Both the position numbers and the translations under genes were made by a program. 53,521 nucleotides of DNA from JBFWYO01 sp050186335. Lineage in GTDB: Bacteria; Pseudomonadota; Alphaproteobacteria; Bin65. The first letter of the stretch is position 1; each line of letters opens with the position of its first letter. The notes under the pieces were generated by a model that was not told the origin of the DNA, made no database searches, and saw only the letters and a list, made by a program, of their open reading frames with translations. Positions 17,401 to 25,984 of the stretch are shown here, one piece after another. The stretch is taken from positions 1-53,521 of the forward strand of contig JBFWYO010000020.1 in NCBI GenBank assembly GCA_050186335.1, in the 5' to 3' direction.

Positions 17401-19284
17401 ACCCTGGAGCACCAGTCCGAAATCGTGGATCCAGATCGGCATTGCGCCGTCCGGCCGCACCGGGTGCGGAATCTCCTCCATCACCCGCAAGCCCATGTTC
17501 TCCAGCATCGGCAGGACATCGGACAACGGCAGCGGCGCGCCCGGATGATAGAGCTTGAACCGTATCTGCGTTTCCGGCGCATCGGGCGGCCGGTACAGAT
17601 TGAAGCCGATCGGCGCGCCCGCGACGATCGCCTCCAGACGTTCGAAATCGGCCAAGGCGTGCGCGGCGTCGACGCTTTCGCGATACGAGGACGGAAACGC
17701 GGCGGCATACCGGCGCGCGAGCCCGAGCCCGGCATGCTCGCCGTAAGCGCGTACCAGCGCGTCGCGCAGATCGTCGGACCAGGCGCGGCCGGCCTGGATC
17801 AGTTGCTGCTCGATCGCATCGACCGACAGCGTCGGCGCGAAGCCGGGCGCGAGCTTGACGATGAAATGCACGCGGGCCAGCGCCGCGTCGTCGGCAATCG
17901 TCAGGTAATAGGCCGAGATCGCACCGCCAAAGCCGCGCATCAGGATGGCTTCGAACTTGCGGCGCAGCTCGGTGTTGTAGCGATCGCGCGGCACATAGAC
18001 CATGCAGGAGACGAATCGTTCGAACACGTCGTGGCGCACGAACAGCGCGATGCGCTGGCGGTCCTGCAGCCGCAGAATGCCGAGCGCGATGCGCAGCAGA
18101 TCGTCGTCCGCGCTTTGGAACAGCTCGTCGCGCGGATAGGTCGCAAGGATGTGCGCGAGCGTCTTGCCGGCGTGGCTGGTGGGCGGATATTTGGCGCGCG
18201 CCATGACGCGCGCGATCTTGTCGCGCAACAGCGGGACCTCGGCCGGCGGGTCGTTGTAGACCGTCGAGGTGAACAGGCCGACAAACATCCGGCCGCCGGT
18301 CAGATTGCCCTCGGCGTCGAAATGCTTGATGCCGATCGTATCCAGATGCACCGCGCGGTGCACGGTGGAGCGCAGATTGGCCTTGTTGACGACGAGCAAT
18401 TGCCGCTCGAACAGCTTGGCGCGGCCGGCCGGCGGCAAATCGGCCAATTCGCCGGTGCCGTCGAAAACCGGGAGCGTGTCGTCGCGCAGGATGCCGAGAC
18501 CGACACCCGGCACGATCGCCATGCGTGCGCGATCGCCTGCACCCTGTAGCGCGTATTCGCGGTAGCCCAGAAAGGTGAAATGATCGTCGCCGATCCAATC
18601 GAGAAAGGCGCGCGCCTCGCCGACGTCGCCGGCGGAGATCGCCGGCGGCAATGCGCGCAAAACTTGCGCCGTGTCGGCGCTGCGTTTGCGCATCGCCGCC
18701 CAGTCCGCCACCGCCATGCGCACGTTGCCGAGCACGCGCGCGATATCGGCCGCGAGCGCCGCCAGCGATTCCGAGGATTTCTGCTCGTCGACGATCACCT
18801 GCATGAAGGATTCGAGCGCCCCTTCGCCGCCTGCGGCCGGCTCGGCGAAGGCCAGCAGACGTCCGCTCGCGTCGCGCTTCACGCGCGCGATCGGGTGCAT
18901 CAACAGGTGCACGGCGAGACCCTGCCGGTTCAGCTCGGCGATCGTCGAGTCGACGAGGAACGGCATGTCGTCGTTGACGATATCGATGACGGTGTGGATC
19001 GAGCGCCAGCCGTCCGCCTCGAGGCTCGGGTTGTAGACCGCGACGGTCGGGCGGCCGGCCTCGCGCCGCTGCGCGCGGCGCCAAAACCCGATCGCGGCGC
19101 CGCACAATTCCTCGACGTCCTTGTCCAGCAGATCGCCGGGAGCGATATCGGCGTAGAACAGGCGAACGAAGGCGGCCGCGTGCTGCGCGGCGCTGCCTTC
19201 GATTTTTGCGAGACGCTGGCCGGCCATCGTGGCCAAGCGTTCGATCAGCTCGGCCTTGAGCGCCTCGTCGTTGCTGTCGAGCAA
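14419..19284 (-). CDS. gdhB: NAD-specific glutamate dehydrogenase, large (~180 kDa) type
   Basis: 1621 residues, matching the 180 kDa NAD-GDH family, which oxidises glutamate to 2-oxoglutarate and ammonia. The N-terminal half is regulatory. The catalytic core from about residue 700 shows KVARGGIRWSDR, TQMVKNAVIVPVGSKGGFV with its conserved lysines, GDMSGDVFGNGML and FGGIGTYVKA. I chose the TTG start at 19284-19282: a perfect AGGAGG (19291-19296 on the plus strand reads CCTCCT) lies six bases before it, and the protein then begins MLDSNDEALKAELIERL. The frame is open another 1.1 kb upstream, but that stretch lies antisense to the AlgI gene. A rare start codon with a perfect Shine-Dalgarno is notable. 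Confidence 0.95.
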   Translation of the reverse strand: MLDSNDEALKAELIERLATMAGQRLAKIEGSAAQHAAAFVRLFYADIAPGDLLDKDVEELCGAAIGFWRRAQRREAGRPTVAVYNPSLEADGWRSIHTVIDIVNDDMPFLVDSTIAELNRQGLAVHLLMHPIARVKRDASGRLLAFAEPAAGGEGALESFMQVIVDEQKSSESLAALAADIARVLGNVRMAVADWAAMRKRSADTAQVLRALPPAISAGDVGEARAFLDWIGDDHFTFLGYREYALQGAGDRARMAIVPGVGLGILRDDTLPVFDGTGELADLPPAGRAKLFERQLLVVNKANLRSTVHRAVHLDTIGIKHFDAEGNLTGGRMFVGLFTSTVYNDPPAEVPLLRDKIARVMARAKYPPTSHAGKTLAHILATYPRDELFQSADDDLLRIALGILRLQDRQRIALFVRHDVFERFVSCMVYVPRDRYNTELRRKFEAILMRGFGGAISAYYLTIADDAALARVHFIVKLAPGFAPTLSVDAIEQQLIQAGRAWSDDLRDALVRAYGEHAGLGLARRYAAAFPSSYRESVDAAHALADFERLEAIVAGAPIGFNLYRPPDAPETQIRFKLYHPGAPLPLSDVLPMLENMGLRVMEEIPHPVRPDGAMPIWIHDFGLVLQGGVAQGGAGEGGGAIDLDAVRSIFQDAFARVWFGQMENDGFNRLILAASLPWRQVVVLRAYAKYLRQAGAPFGVANMQDALFRNANLARLIVDYFQARTDPQGHGDGADIRSRIEAGLNDVANLDDDRIVRRYVNLIACTLRTNFHQTLPGGGPKAYVSFKLDSRKVDELPAPRPMVEIWVYGPRMEGIHLRFGKVARGGIRWSDRRDDFRTEVLGLVKTQMVKNAVIVPVGSKGGFVVKRPPGARPPTQAEGIECYSMLIRGMLDLTDNLVGDKVAPPAGVRRHDGDDPYLVVAADKGTATFSDIANALSAEYAFWLGDAFASGGSAGYDHKRMGITARGAWECVKRHFRELGVDIQTAEFTCVGIGDMSGDVFGNGMLLSPHTRLIAAFNHLHIFVDPAPDPAASIAERRRLFALPRSSWADYDRKLISAGGGVFERSAKSIPLSAEMQRMFGLTQEAVPPNELISAMLRAPVDLLWFGGIGTYVKAAGESHAQVGDRANDALRVNGRELRAKVIGEGANLGMTQLGRVEYAQAGGRLNTDAIDNSAGVDCSDHEVNIKILFGDVVARGELTVKQRDELLRAMTDEVAALVIRDNYLQSQALSVSERVGVRQLDRQVRVLRVLEKEGKLDRAVEFLPSDEDIAARQAKGKGLTRPELAVLLAYAKLTLFEELIHSDLPDDPQVEGDLFRYFPKPLRERFADAVRRHKLRREIICTFVTNSLVNRAGLSFVQDFKQEANLPAADIARTYIVARDALDLRSLWNAIDALDNKVPAATQIEMTVDSGRLLRRTTQWFLRNAKRPIDMSANVQQFAPGFAEFQAALPSILPPADKDRIEARRAAYEKDGVPADIARRAAGLPMLLPGCDVVRLASISALSVPDAARLYFAVGAEIGLEWLREQATGFVGTGPWDKLAAAALVDDFFAHQFDLAARIAEGAKTNGSDPVALIARWADRRQSLVAQTALLVAELRKLGAADLAMLAVANRQVRSLVAG

Positions 19285-19464
19285 GAGCGGCCTCCTGACG
19301 GCAAACGCACGGGTGGGAAACCGGGAGCTTAGTCCAACAACGCGTAGGGCAAAACAGCGAAAGCTCTGCGGCGCGCGATTTTCCCGATCGCTTTGCCGCC
19401 GTCGCGCGGCAGTGCTAAAGAGAAAGCGCAATTCGATCTGGCGCGCGGATTCGAAGCGGTGGCG

Positions 19465-20895
19465 ATGGTTTTCAGCTCCATCACGTTCCTGTTCTATTTT
19501 TTGCCGATCGCCCTGCTGCTTTACTATTTTACCGTGTTCCGAAATGCGGTGCTGGTGCTGATCAGCCTGCTGTTCTACGCCTGGGGCGAGCCGGTTTTCG
19601 TGCTGGCGATGCTCGGTTCGATCGCCGTCAATTACGGGTTCGCGCGCGCGATCGACGGGCGGGCAGGCAAGGCGCGCCGATGGGCAGTCGGACTTGGGCT
19701 GGCCGCGAACCTCGTTTTTCTCGGCGTTTTCAAGTATGCGAATTTCGCGCTGACGACGCTGTCCGTCCTGTACGCCATGCTCGGCTGGGGCACGGTCGCG
19801 CCGGTCGACATCGCGCTGCCGCTCGGCATTTCGTTCTTCACGTTCCACGCCATGTCGTACTTGATCGACGTCTACCGGCGCGACGCGACGGCGGAGCGCA
19901 ACCCAATCAACGTGGCGCTTTATTTCGCGCTGTTCCCGCAATTGATCGCGGGACCGATCGTGCGCTTCAAGAACATCACCGCAGAAATACACCGGCGGCG
20001 CCACAACGCCGAATTGTTTGCCGACGGGATCAAGTATTTCATTGTCGGCCTGGGGCTGAAAGTCCTGCTGGCGAATAACTTCGCCGTGCCGGCCGACGCG
20101 GCGTTCGGCCTGGCGCGCGAGCACTTGTATGGCTCGATCGCGTGGCTCGGCATGATCTGTTTTGGGCTGCAGATCTATTTCGATTTCGCCGGCTACTCGT
20201 TGATGGCGATCGGCCTGGGCATGATGTTCGGCTTTCATCTGCCGACCAACTTCAATCATCCCTATATCGCCCAATCGATCGCGGAGTTCTGGCGCCGCTG
20301 GCATATGACATTGTCGGCCTGGTTCCGCGATTACGTCTACATCCCGCTGGGTGGCAACCGACGCGGATCGGCGCGTACCTATTTCAATCTGTTGACCGTG
20401 TTCGTGCTGTGCGGCCTGTGGCATGGCGCTGCGTGGAACTTCCTCGCCTGGGGCCTATGCCACGGCGCCTGCCTGATCCTGGAGCGTGGCGCGTTCGGCC
20501 GCGCGTTGGCGCGAGCCCGGCGGCCGGCACGACACTTATATGTGTTGCTGGTCGTGTTCGGCGCCTGGGTGCTGTTCCGCGCCGACGGATTCGATCATGC
20601 GGCAAATTATTATGCCGCACTATTCGGCGGCGCCGACGGCGACCCGCGCCGTAATCCGATCGAAGCCTACCTTCATGCCGAATTGTGGCTGGCGCTAGCG
20701 CTGGGTGCGGTCATGGCGACACCGCTGCCGGCGCGGGCGGCGGCATGGATCGGCCGGCAACTGACCGCGCGCGGAGGCGCCGGCGCGCTCGTCGCCGACA
20801 GCGCGCGGATCGGCGGACTACTTGTCGTCTTCGTCGTCGCCAGCGCCTACGTCGCCGGCGGCGCGTACAACCCGTTCATCTACTTCCGCTTCTGA
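19465..20895 (+). CDS. MBOAT-family polysaccharide O-acyltransferase, AlgI-like
   Basis: 476 residues, a multi-pass membrane protein. AlgI-type MBOATs move acetyl groups across the inner membrane for periplasmic acetylation of exopolysaccharide. Seen here: MVFSSITFLFYFLPIALLLYY at the N-terminus, the AWGEPVFVLAML segment, WFRDYVYIPLGGNR, and LCGLWHGAAWNFLAWG with the essential histidine (about H320). ATG 19465 is chosen by match to family N-termini; the ribosome binding site is weak. Its stop overlaps the next start as TGATG, so it is coupled to the AlgJ-like partner. Divergent from the NAD-GDH gene. Confidence 0.92.
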   Translation: MVFSSITFLFYFLPIALLLYYFTVFRNAVLVLISLLFYAWGEPVFVLAMLGSIAVNYGFARAIDGRAGKARRWAVGLGLAANLVFLGVFKYANFALTTLSVLYAMLGWGTVAPVDIALPLGISFFTFHAMSYLIDVYRRDATAERNPINVALYFALFPQLIAGPIVRFKNITAEIHRRRHNAELFADGIKYFIVGLGLKVLLANNFAVPADAAFGLAREHLYGSIAWLGMICFGLQIYFDFAGYSLMAIGLGMMFGFHLPTNFNHPYIAQSIAEFWRRWHMTLSAWFRDYVYIPLGGNRRGSARTYFNLLTVFVLCGLWHGAAWNFLAWGLCHGACLILERGAFGRALARARRPARHLYVLLVVFGAWVLFRADGFDHAANYYAALFGGADGDPRRNPIEAYLHAELWLALALGAVMATPLPARAAAWIGRQLTARGGAGALVADSARIGGLLVVFVVASAYVAGGAYNPFIYFRF

Positions 20896-22046
20896 TGCGC
20901 GCCCCGCTCGCACGCATCGCCCGCCTCCAGCCACGCATCGCCGCGTGGAGCGCGGTGGCGCTGTTCGGCGCCGCGCTGGCGCTGCCGATGGCGGCGCAGG
21001 TGTTCGGCGCCAAGGCCGAATTCGGGCTGCTCGAACTGCGCCGATTGGCGAGCGCCCCGGAAATTCCGCGCAACACGACGGCCTGGTTGCGCTTGCCCGC
21101 CGCCATGGACTTGTATCTGCGCGACCATTTCGGCCTGCGCCCGCATCTGGTCAATCTGCATTTGTGGCTGGGCCGCAAACTCGGCGTCTCGCACACCCAC
21201 AACGTGCTGATCGGCAAGCGCGGCTGGCTGTTCTTTCGCGGCGACAAAGTGATCGAGCAGTACCAGGGCACCGATCGCTTTGCCGAAGCGGAGCTGGAAC
21301 GCTGGATCGACGCGATGGCGGCGAATAGACGCTGGCTGGAGCGACGCGGCGTGCCGCTGCTGGTGGTGATCGCGCCCGATCCGCACGGTATCTATGCCGA
21401 GCAGCTGCCCGACCATATCGAGCGCGTTGATGCCGGCCGGCTGGATCAGTTGGTCGCGCGCCTGGCGCAGCGGCCGGCGTTCGACTTCGTGGATTTGCGC
21501 CCGGCGCTGCTGGCGGCCAAGGCACGCGAGCAGGTGTATTTCAAGACCGATACGCACTGGAACACGCGCGGCGCCTATGCCGCCTATCGCGCCATCGTCG
21601 ATCGGCTGCGATCGCGCTTTCCGGATATGCCGGTCCTGCGCGAGGACGATCTGATCCGAACGGAACGACGCGCGGTCTACGGCCTGGGCCGCATGCTGGC
21701 GCCGCGCGGCGGGATCGCCGAGGACGATATCGAACTGACGCCGCGCGCGGCACTGACCGTGGGACCGGTGCAGACCGCGCCGCCGCCGCCGCGCACCCAT
21801 GGACAAACGCCCTACATCGCGACGACGGTCAACCGCGCCGCGCCGCGCGTGCTGGTGATCGGCGATTCGTATTTCGGTTACATGTACCGGTTCTTTCACG
21901 GCTCGTTCGCCAAGCTGACCTGGCTGCGTCACGGTTTCGTCTATTTTCCCGCCGCCGAGATTCCGGATGACCGATACGATATCGCGATATTCATCATGGT
22001 GCAGCGCGGATTGCGCTATCGGCTGCGGGGGCCGGGCCAGCCCTGA
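20895..22046 (+). CDS. AlgJ/AlgX-like SGNH O-acetyltransferase
   Basis: 383 residues. One N-terminal membrane segment (about 18-35, AVALFGAALALPMAAQVF) anchors a periplasmic domain. The catalytic elements of AlgJ/AlgX enzymes are present: TDTHWN with Asp219 and His221, and VIGDSYFGY with Ser325. Together with AlgI this enzyme should place acetyl groups on a polysaccharide; the polymer is unknown and no alginate synthesis genes are visible here. The start overlaps the AlgI stop (TGATG). The last 53 bases overlap the 3' end of the convergent hmuV gene. Confidence 0.9.
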   Translation: MRAPLARIARLQPRIAAWSAVALFGAALALPMAAQVFGAKAEFGLLELRRLASAPEIPRNTTAWLRLPAAMDLYLRDHFGLRPHLVNLHLWLGRKLGVSHTHNVLIGKRGWLFFRGDKVIEQYQGTDRFAEAELERWIDAMAANRRWLERRGVPLLVVIAPDPHGIYAEQLPDHIERVDAGRLDQLVARLAQRPAFDFVDLRPALLAAKAREQVYFKTDTHWNTRGAYAAYRAIVDRLRSRFPDMPVLREDDLIRTERRAVYGLGRMLAPRGGIAEDDIELTPRAALTVGPVQTAPPPPRTHGQTPYIATTVNRAAPRVLVIGDSYFGYMYRFFHGSFAKLTWLRHGFVYFPAAEIPDDRYDIAIFIMVQRGLRYRLRGPGQP

Positions 22047-22878
22047 GCGCGCCGCCCGGCGATCGAGCCGCTTCGACCTTGCCGCGCGCCTGCGGCAGCG
22101 GCACCACGTAAATCTGCCCGGTGGCGCCGATGCGGCCGATCATCGCATCGATGCCATAGACGTCGCGCATCATGTCGGCGCGGATCACCTGTTCGGGCGT
22201 GCCGAGACAGGCGATGCGCCCGTCCTTCATGACCGCCAGCCGATCGGCATGCAGCGCCGCCAGATTGAAATCATGCAGCACGGCCATGACGCCGATGCCG
22301 CGGCGCGCCAGATCGCGCGCGGTATCGAGCACCAACAATTGAAACGCCGGATCGAGCGACGCGGTCGGCTCGTCGATCAGCAGATAGCGCGCCCCGCCCT
22401 GCGGCGCCGCGTCCCAGATCTGCGCCAGCACGCGCGCCAGATGCACCCGCTGCTGCTCGCCGCCCGAGAGCGAGAAGATCGAGCGCCGCGCGAACTGCAG
22501 CACGCCGAGGCGGGCCATGATTTCGGCCGCGATCGCACGATCGTGCGCGGTTTCGAACGATTGCTGGTGCGGCGCGCGCCCCATCAGCACGATTTCCTCG
22601 CAGGTGAACGGAAACGCGACATCGGTGTGCTGCGGCAGCACGGCGCGCAACCTGGCCTGCTCGCGGCGCGACCGGGCGCCGAGCGGCGTGTCGTTCAGCC
22701 TGAGTTCGCCCGCATCGGCAGTCAGCTCGCCGGCCATCAGCTTGAGCAGCGTGGACTTGCCGGCGCCGTTCGGGCCGAGCACGGCGACAAGCTCGCCGGC
22801 GCACACGTCGAGCGACACATCATGCAGGATCCTTCGACCGTTGCGCGAGAACGCGATGCCGCGCGCCGATAACGTCAT
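21994..22878 (-). CDS. hmuV: Haem ABC transporter ATP-binding protein
   Basis: 294 residues. Walker A GPNGAGKST (Lys41), LSGGEQQRVHLARVLAQ signature, Walker B YLLIDEPTASLDP and the switch histidine in VLHDFNLAALHAD are intact. The family is usually about 260 residues. Here a C-terminal tail of about 30 Ala/Pro/Arg-rich residues follows the natural end near IYVVPLPQ and is encoded where the gene runs into the convergent AlgJ-like gene. Its ATG overlaps the hmuU stop as ATGA. With HmuU it powers haem import from the periplasm. Confidence 0.95.
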   Translation of the reverse strand: MTLSARGIAFSRNGRRILHDVSLDVCAGELVAVLGPNGAGKSTLLKLMAGELTADAGELRLNDTPLGARSRREQARLRAVLPQHTDVAFPFTCEEIVLMGRAPHQQSFETAHDRAIAAEIMARLGVLQFARRSIFSLSGGEQQRVHLARVLAQIWDAAPQGGARYLLIDEPTASLDPAFQLLVLDTARDLARRGIGVMAVLHDFNLAALHADRLAVMKDGRIACLGTPEQVIRADMMRDVYGIDAMIGRIGATGQIYVVPLPQARGKVEAARSPGGALRAGPAPAADSAIRAAP

Positions 22879-23963
22879 ATGGCCCCGCGGAAATGGCGCA
22901 GCAGCAGGAAGATGAAGAACGGCCCGCCGATCGCGGCGGTGACGATGCCGATCGGCAGTTCGGCCGGTGCCACGACGGTGCGCGCGAAAATATCCGCCAG
23001 CACCAGCAGCCCGCCGCCGAGCAGGGCCGAGCCGGGCAGCACGTAGCGATGATCCGGGCCGGTCAGCCGGCGCACGATGTGCGGCACGACCAGGCCGACG
23101 AAGCCGATGATGCCGGCCACCGCGACCGCGGCGCCGACCATCAGCGAGGCGATCACTGCGATCAGGCGCTTGAAGCCCTGGACGTTGGTGCCGAGATGCC
23201 CGGCCTCGCTTTCGCCGAGCGCCAGCGTGTTGAGCGGCCGCGCAACCGTCATCGCGATGGCGAGGCCGGCGCAAACGAATGCGGCCAGCGGCAACAGCAT
23301 GGTCCAGAGCGCGCCGGCGAGACCGCCGAGCAGCCAGAAATTCAGCACGCGCAGCTGCGTGTCGTCGCTGATGAATACCATGAAGCCGATTTGCGCCTGT
23401 GCCACGGTGCCGACGGCGATACCGGCCAGCAGCAGCGTGGCCATCACCGTCCGACCCGCACGGGTGCCGATGCGGTAGACGATCGCGGTTGCCGCCATGG
23501 CGCCGAGGAAGGCGGCGACCGGGAGTGCGAACGGCTGCAGCCCCGCCGGCAGCCCGGCGACGAAACCGCCGCCGAGCACGATCACCGACACCGAAGCGGC
23601 ACCGGCGCCGCCGGACGCGCCGAGCAGGCCGGGATCGGCCAGCGGATTGCGCGACAGACCCTGCATCAGCGTGCCGGCCACGGCGAGACCGGCGCCGACC
23701 AGGAAGCCCACGAACAGGCGCGGCAGGCGCAGCGACCAGAAGATTGCAGACTGGCCGCGATCGACCGCGATGCCGGTATCGATGCCGAGCGGCTGCACGA
23801 GCAGCGTGACGATGCGATCGACGCCGAGTTGCGCCGGCCCGGTGGCGAGCGCCGCCAGCGACGCGCCGACCGCCAGGACGGCGAACGCCAGCAGCACCGC
23901 GCGCGCCCGGTTCAGGTGCGCCGGCAAAGCGAAGGAAGCAGCGGTTTGCGCCATGCCGGTCAT
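22875..23963 (-). CDS. hmuU: Haem ABC transporter permease
   Basis: 362 residues, FecCD/BtuC-type permease with about ten membrane segments. Family landmarks are LPRLFVGFLVGAGLAVAGTLMQGLSRNPLADPG, the LGESEAGHLGTNVQ loop that contacts the ATPase, and GFVGLVVPHIVRR. The first methionine (23963) is used; an internal Met four codons on (23954) is an alternative. It begins nine bases after hmuT and overlaps hmuV by ATGA, as expected for a translationally coupled HmuTUV unit. Confidence 0.95.
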   Translation of the reverse strand: MTGMAQTAASFALPAHLNRARAVLLAFAVLAVGASLAALATGPAQLGVDRIVTLLVQPLGIDTGIAVDRGQSAIFWSLRLPRLFVGFLVGAGLAVAGTLMQGLSRNPLADPGLLGASGGAGAASVSVIVLGGGFVAGLPAGLQPFALPVAAFLGAMAATAIVYRIGTRAGRTVMATLLLAGIAVGTVAQAQIGFMVFISDDTQLRVLNFWLLGGLAGALWTMLLPLAAFVCAGLAIAMTVARPLNTLALGESEAGHLGTNVQGFKRLIAVIASLMVGAAVAVAGIIGFVGLVVPHIVRRLTGPDHRYVLPGSALLGGGLLVLADIFARTVVAPAELPIGIVTAAIGGPFFIFLLLRHFRGAI

Positions 23964-23972
23964 CGATCGGCT

Positions 23973-24875
23973 CTATTCCAGTGCCGAAAACTGCAGGCCG
24001 GGATGCAGCGACTGCGCGAGATCGCGCATCGCGTGCGCGGTGCGCGGGCCGAAGCCGAGCAGCTGCGCGGAGTTCATCACGATCACGCGCTTGGCCTGCC
24101 CGGCCGGCGTATTGGCCACTTCCGGCCGCGCCAAAAATTTTTCCACGCCGCCGATATTGTCGAGCGCGTGCGAGGCGATGATAAAAAACTCGGGCGCCGC
24201 ACCGACCACCGCTTCGGGCACGAACGGCTTGTAGCCGTCATAACCCTGCACGGCGTTGACGCCGCCGGCCAGCCGGATCATGGCATCGGCCGCTGTGTTC
24301 TGGCCGGCCGCCATGGCGGCGCCGCGCGCGGCGGACAGCACGAACAGAACCTTGGGCCTGGCTTGCGCCCCGGCGATCGTCCGCTCGACGCTCGCGACAT
24401 TGCGCAGGAACCGCGTCGCCATTCTCTCGCCGTCGTCGGCCTTGCCGACCGCCATGGCGACCGCGCGGATTTTATCCGCGACGCCGCGCACCGAATAATC
24501 GTCCGGCACCGACACCAGGTTCACCCCGGCCGCGCGCAACTGCGCCAGCACGGCCGGCGGACCGGCATCCTTGGTCAGCAACACCATGCTCGGCCGCAAC
24601 GACAGGATGCCCTCGGCCGAAAGCGCGCGCACATAGCCGACGTTCGGCAGCTTGGCCAACGCCTCGGGCGGGAACAGGCTGGTCGTATCGACGCCGACCA
24701 GATGCCGGTCGGCGCCGAGCGCATAAACGATTTCGGTGACCGCGCCGTTGACCGAGACGATGCGCGCGACATCGAGCCTGGCCGCACGCTGGGGCGTCTC
24801 GGCCGCGGCGGCCTGCGCGACGGCGAGGCCGCACGCCGCCGCGACCGCGCACCGGATCAGTCGGGCGATTCGCAT
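23973..24875 (-). CDS. hmuT: Periplasmic haem-binding protein
   Basis: 300 residues. A signal peptide (MRIARLIRCAVAAACGLAVA, cleavage near AQAAAA) precedes a class III substrate-binding fold. It contains DVARIVSVNGAVTEIVYALGA and the VDTTSLFPPEAL segment common to HmuT proteins. It should pass haem to HmuUV. Its ATG overlaps the hmuS stop as TAATG. Confidence 0.93.
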   Translation of the reverse strand: MRIARLIRCAVAAACGLAVAQAAAAETPQRAARLDVARIVSVNGAVTEIVYALGADRHLVGVDTTSLFPPEALAKLPNVGYVRALSAEGILSLRPSMVLLTKDAGPPAVLAQLRAAGVNLVSVPDDYSVRGVADKIRAVAMAVGKADDGERMATRFLRNVASVERTIAGAQARPKVLFVLSAARGAAMAAGQNTAADAMIRLAGGVNAVQGYDGYKPFVPEAVVGAAPEFFIIASHALDNIGGVEKFLARPEVANTPAGQAKRVIVMNSAQLLGFGPRTAHAMRDLAQSLHPGLQFSALE

Positions 24876-25957
24876 TACGACACGCGCGGCAGCATGGCGA
24901 TCAGGTCGCGCCAGCGCGCCAGTTCCGGCTGGCCGGGCTTGCGCTTGCCGAACGCCAGCGCGATGGTTTCGCCGGCGTGGTCGAAAATTTCGAGCGACGT
25001 CACCACGCCGTCCGACGTCGGCTTGCGCACGACCCACGTCTCGGCGATGCGATCGCCGCGCAGGTGCAGATTGAGGTCCGGATCCAGCACGTTGATCCAT
25101 GGCCCGAGCGGCTTGATGTTGGACACCTTGCCGGTGTGGATCTGAATACAGCCCGGGCTGCCGACGAAAATCATGATCTCGTCGCCGGTCTTGGCCGCCG
25201 CCTGGAGCATCAGGTTGAAGCCGGATGCCGCGATGCGGTCGGCGAATTCGCCGCCGACCAGGCGCAGCGCCTGGGTGCGGCCAACATCGAACTTGCGCAG
25301 CATGCCGAAGAATTCATGCGTGTCCTTCATGTTGCGCCATGCGGTGCGCAGACCTTCGACGTCGATCTCGCCGTCGGCCCGCGCGCGCTTGCCGGCCGGA
25401 TAGGCTTTGATGTCGAGCCGGCCGACCGGAGCGCCCTCGAGATGCTTCGCCACCAGCGCGTCGTAAGCGGCCACGTCGCTGTCGTCGGTCAGGAACAGCT
25501 TGAACACCGCCAGCCCGTCGCGATCGAAGAACTGCAGCGAGCGACGCACCGCGCCGTCGGCGAGCGTGCGCTGCACGGCGAACCCGAAATGCCAGCGGTT
25601 GAGAAAGATGCGCAAATCGATATCCGGCCCGAGCACCAGGGCGCCATGCGGATTGACGCTGACGTCTTCGAATCTGCCCTTGCGTTCGTGCACGCACGAC
25701 GCGTTGCGCGTGAGCACCATGACCTTGCCGAGCGTCGGCATCGCCAGCAGCAGCTCGCGCCAGTTCGGCGCCAGACGCCGCGACGGCGCTTCGGCGCCGC
25801 AATCGACCAGCTCGGCTTCGCTGACGCCGAGCTGGTCGGCGACATCGCGCAGCCGCGCCTTCGGATTTTCCGTGGTGGCCTCGATGTAAGCCGCACGCAG
25901 TGCATCCGGCGTACTGCGATCTATCGCGGTGGTTTGCGTGGTGGCTGGCAGGGACAT
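24875..25957 (-). CDS. hmuS: Haemin-degrading/haemin-handling factor HmuS/HemS
   Basis: 360 residues with the duplicated HemS/ChuX-type fold. Each half carries a similar strand pattern (MVLTRNASCVHERKGRFEDV and EIMIFVGSPGCIQIHTGKV). In the family these cytoplasmic proteins receive imported haem and store or cleave it. A strong GAGGAG lies seven bases before the chosen ATG at 25957; an in-frame start 15 bases upstream is less well placed. It sits between tonB and hmuT in the haem operon. Confidence 0.94.
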   Translation of the reverse strand: MSLPATTQTTAIDRSTPDALRAAYIEATTENPKARLRDVADQLGVSEAELVDCGAEAPSRRLAPNWRELLLAMPTLGKVMVLTRNASCVHERKGRFEDVSVNPHGALVLGPDIDLRIFLNRWHFGFAVQRTLADGAVRRSLQFFDRDGLAVFKLFLTDDSDVAAYDALVAKHLEGAPVGRLDIKAYPAGKRARADGEIDVEGLRTAWRNMKDTHEFFGMLRKFDVGRTQALRLVGGEFADRIAASGFNLMLQAAAKTGDEIMIFVGSPGCIQIHTGKVSNIKPLGPWINVLDPDLNLHLRGDRIAETWVVRKPTSDGVVTSLEIFDHAGETIALAFGKRKPGQPELARWRDLIAMLPRVS

Positions 25958-25984
25958 GGTCGCTCTCCTCATTGCGCGCGTGCG

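Noticed and set aside
15280..18549. A 1089-codon open frame on the plus strand
   Set aside because: It lies wholly antisense to the conserved NAD-GDH gene, its translation has no domain I recognise, and it reflects high-GC third-position bias.
19285..20424. 380-codon upstream extension of the NAD-GDH frame
   Set aside because: It is antisense to the AlgI-like gene, and a perfect Shine-Dalgarno marks the TTG at 19284.
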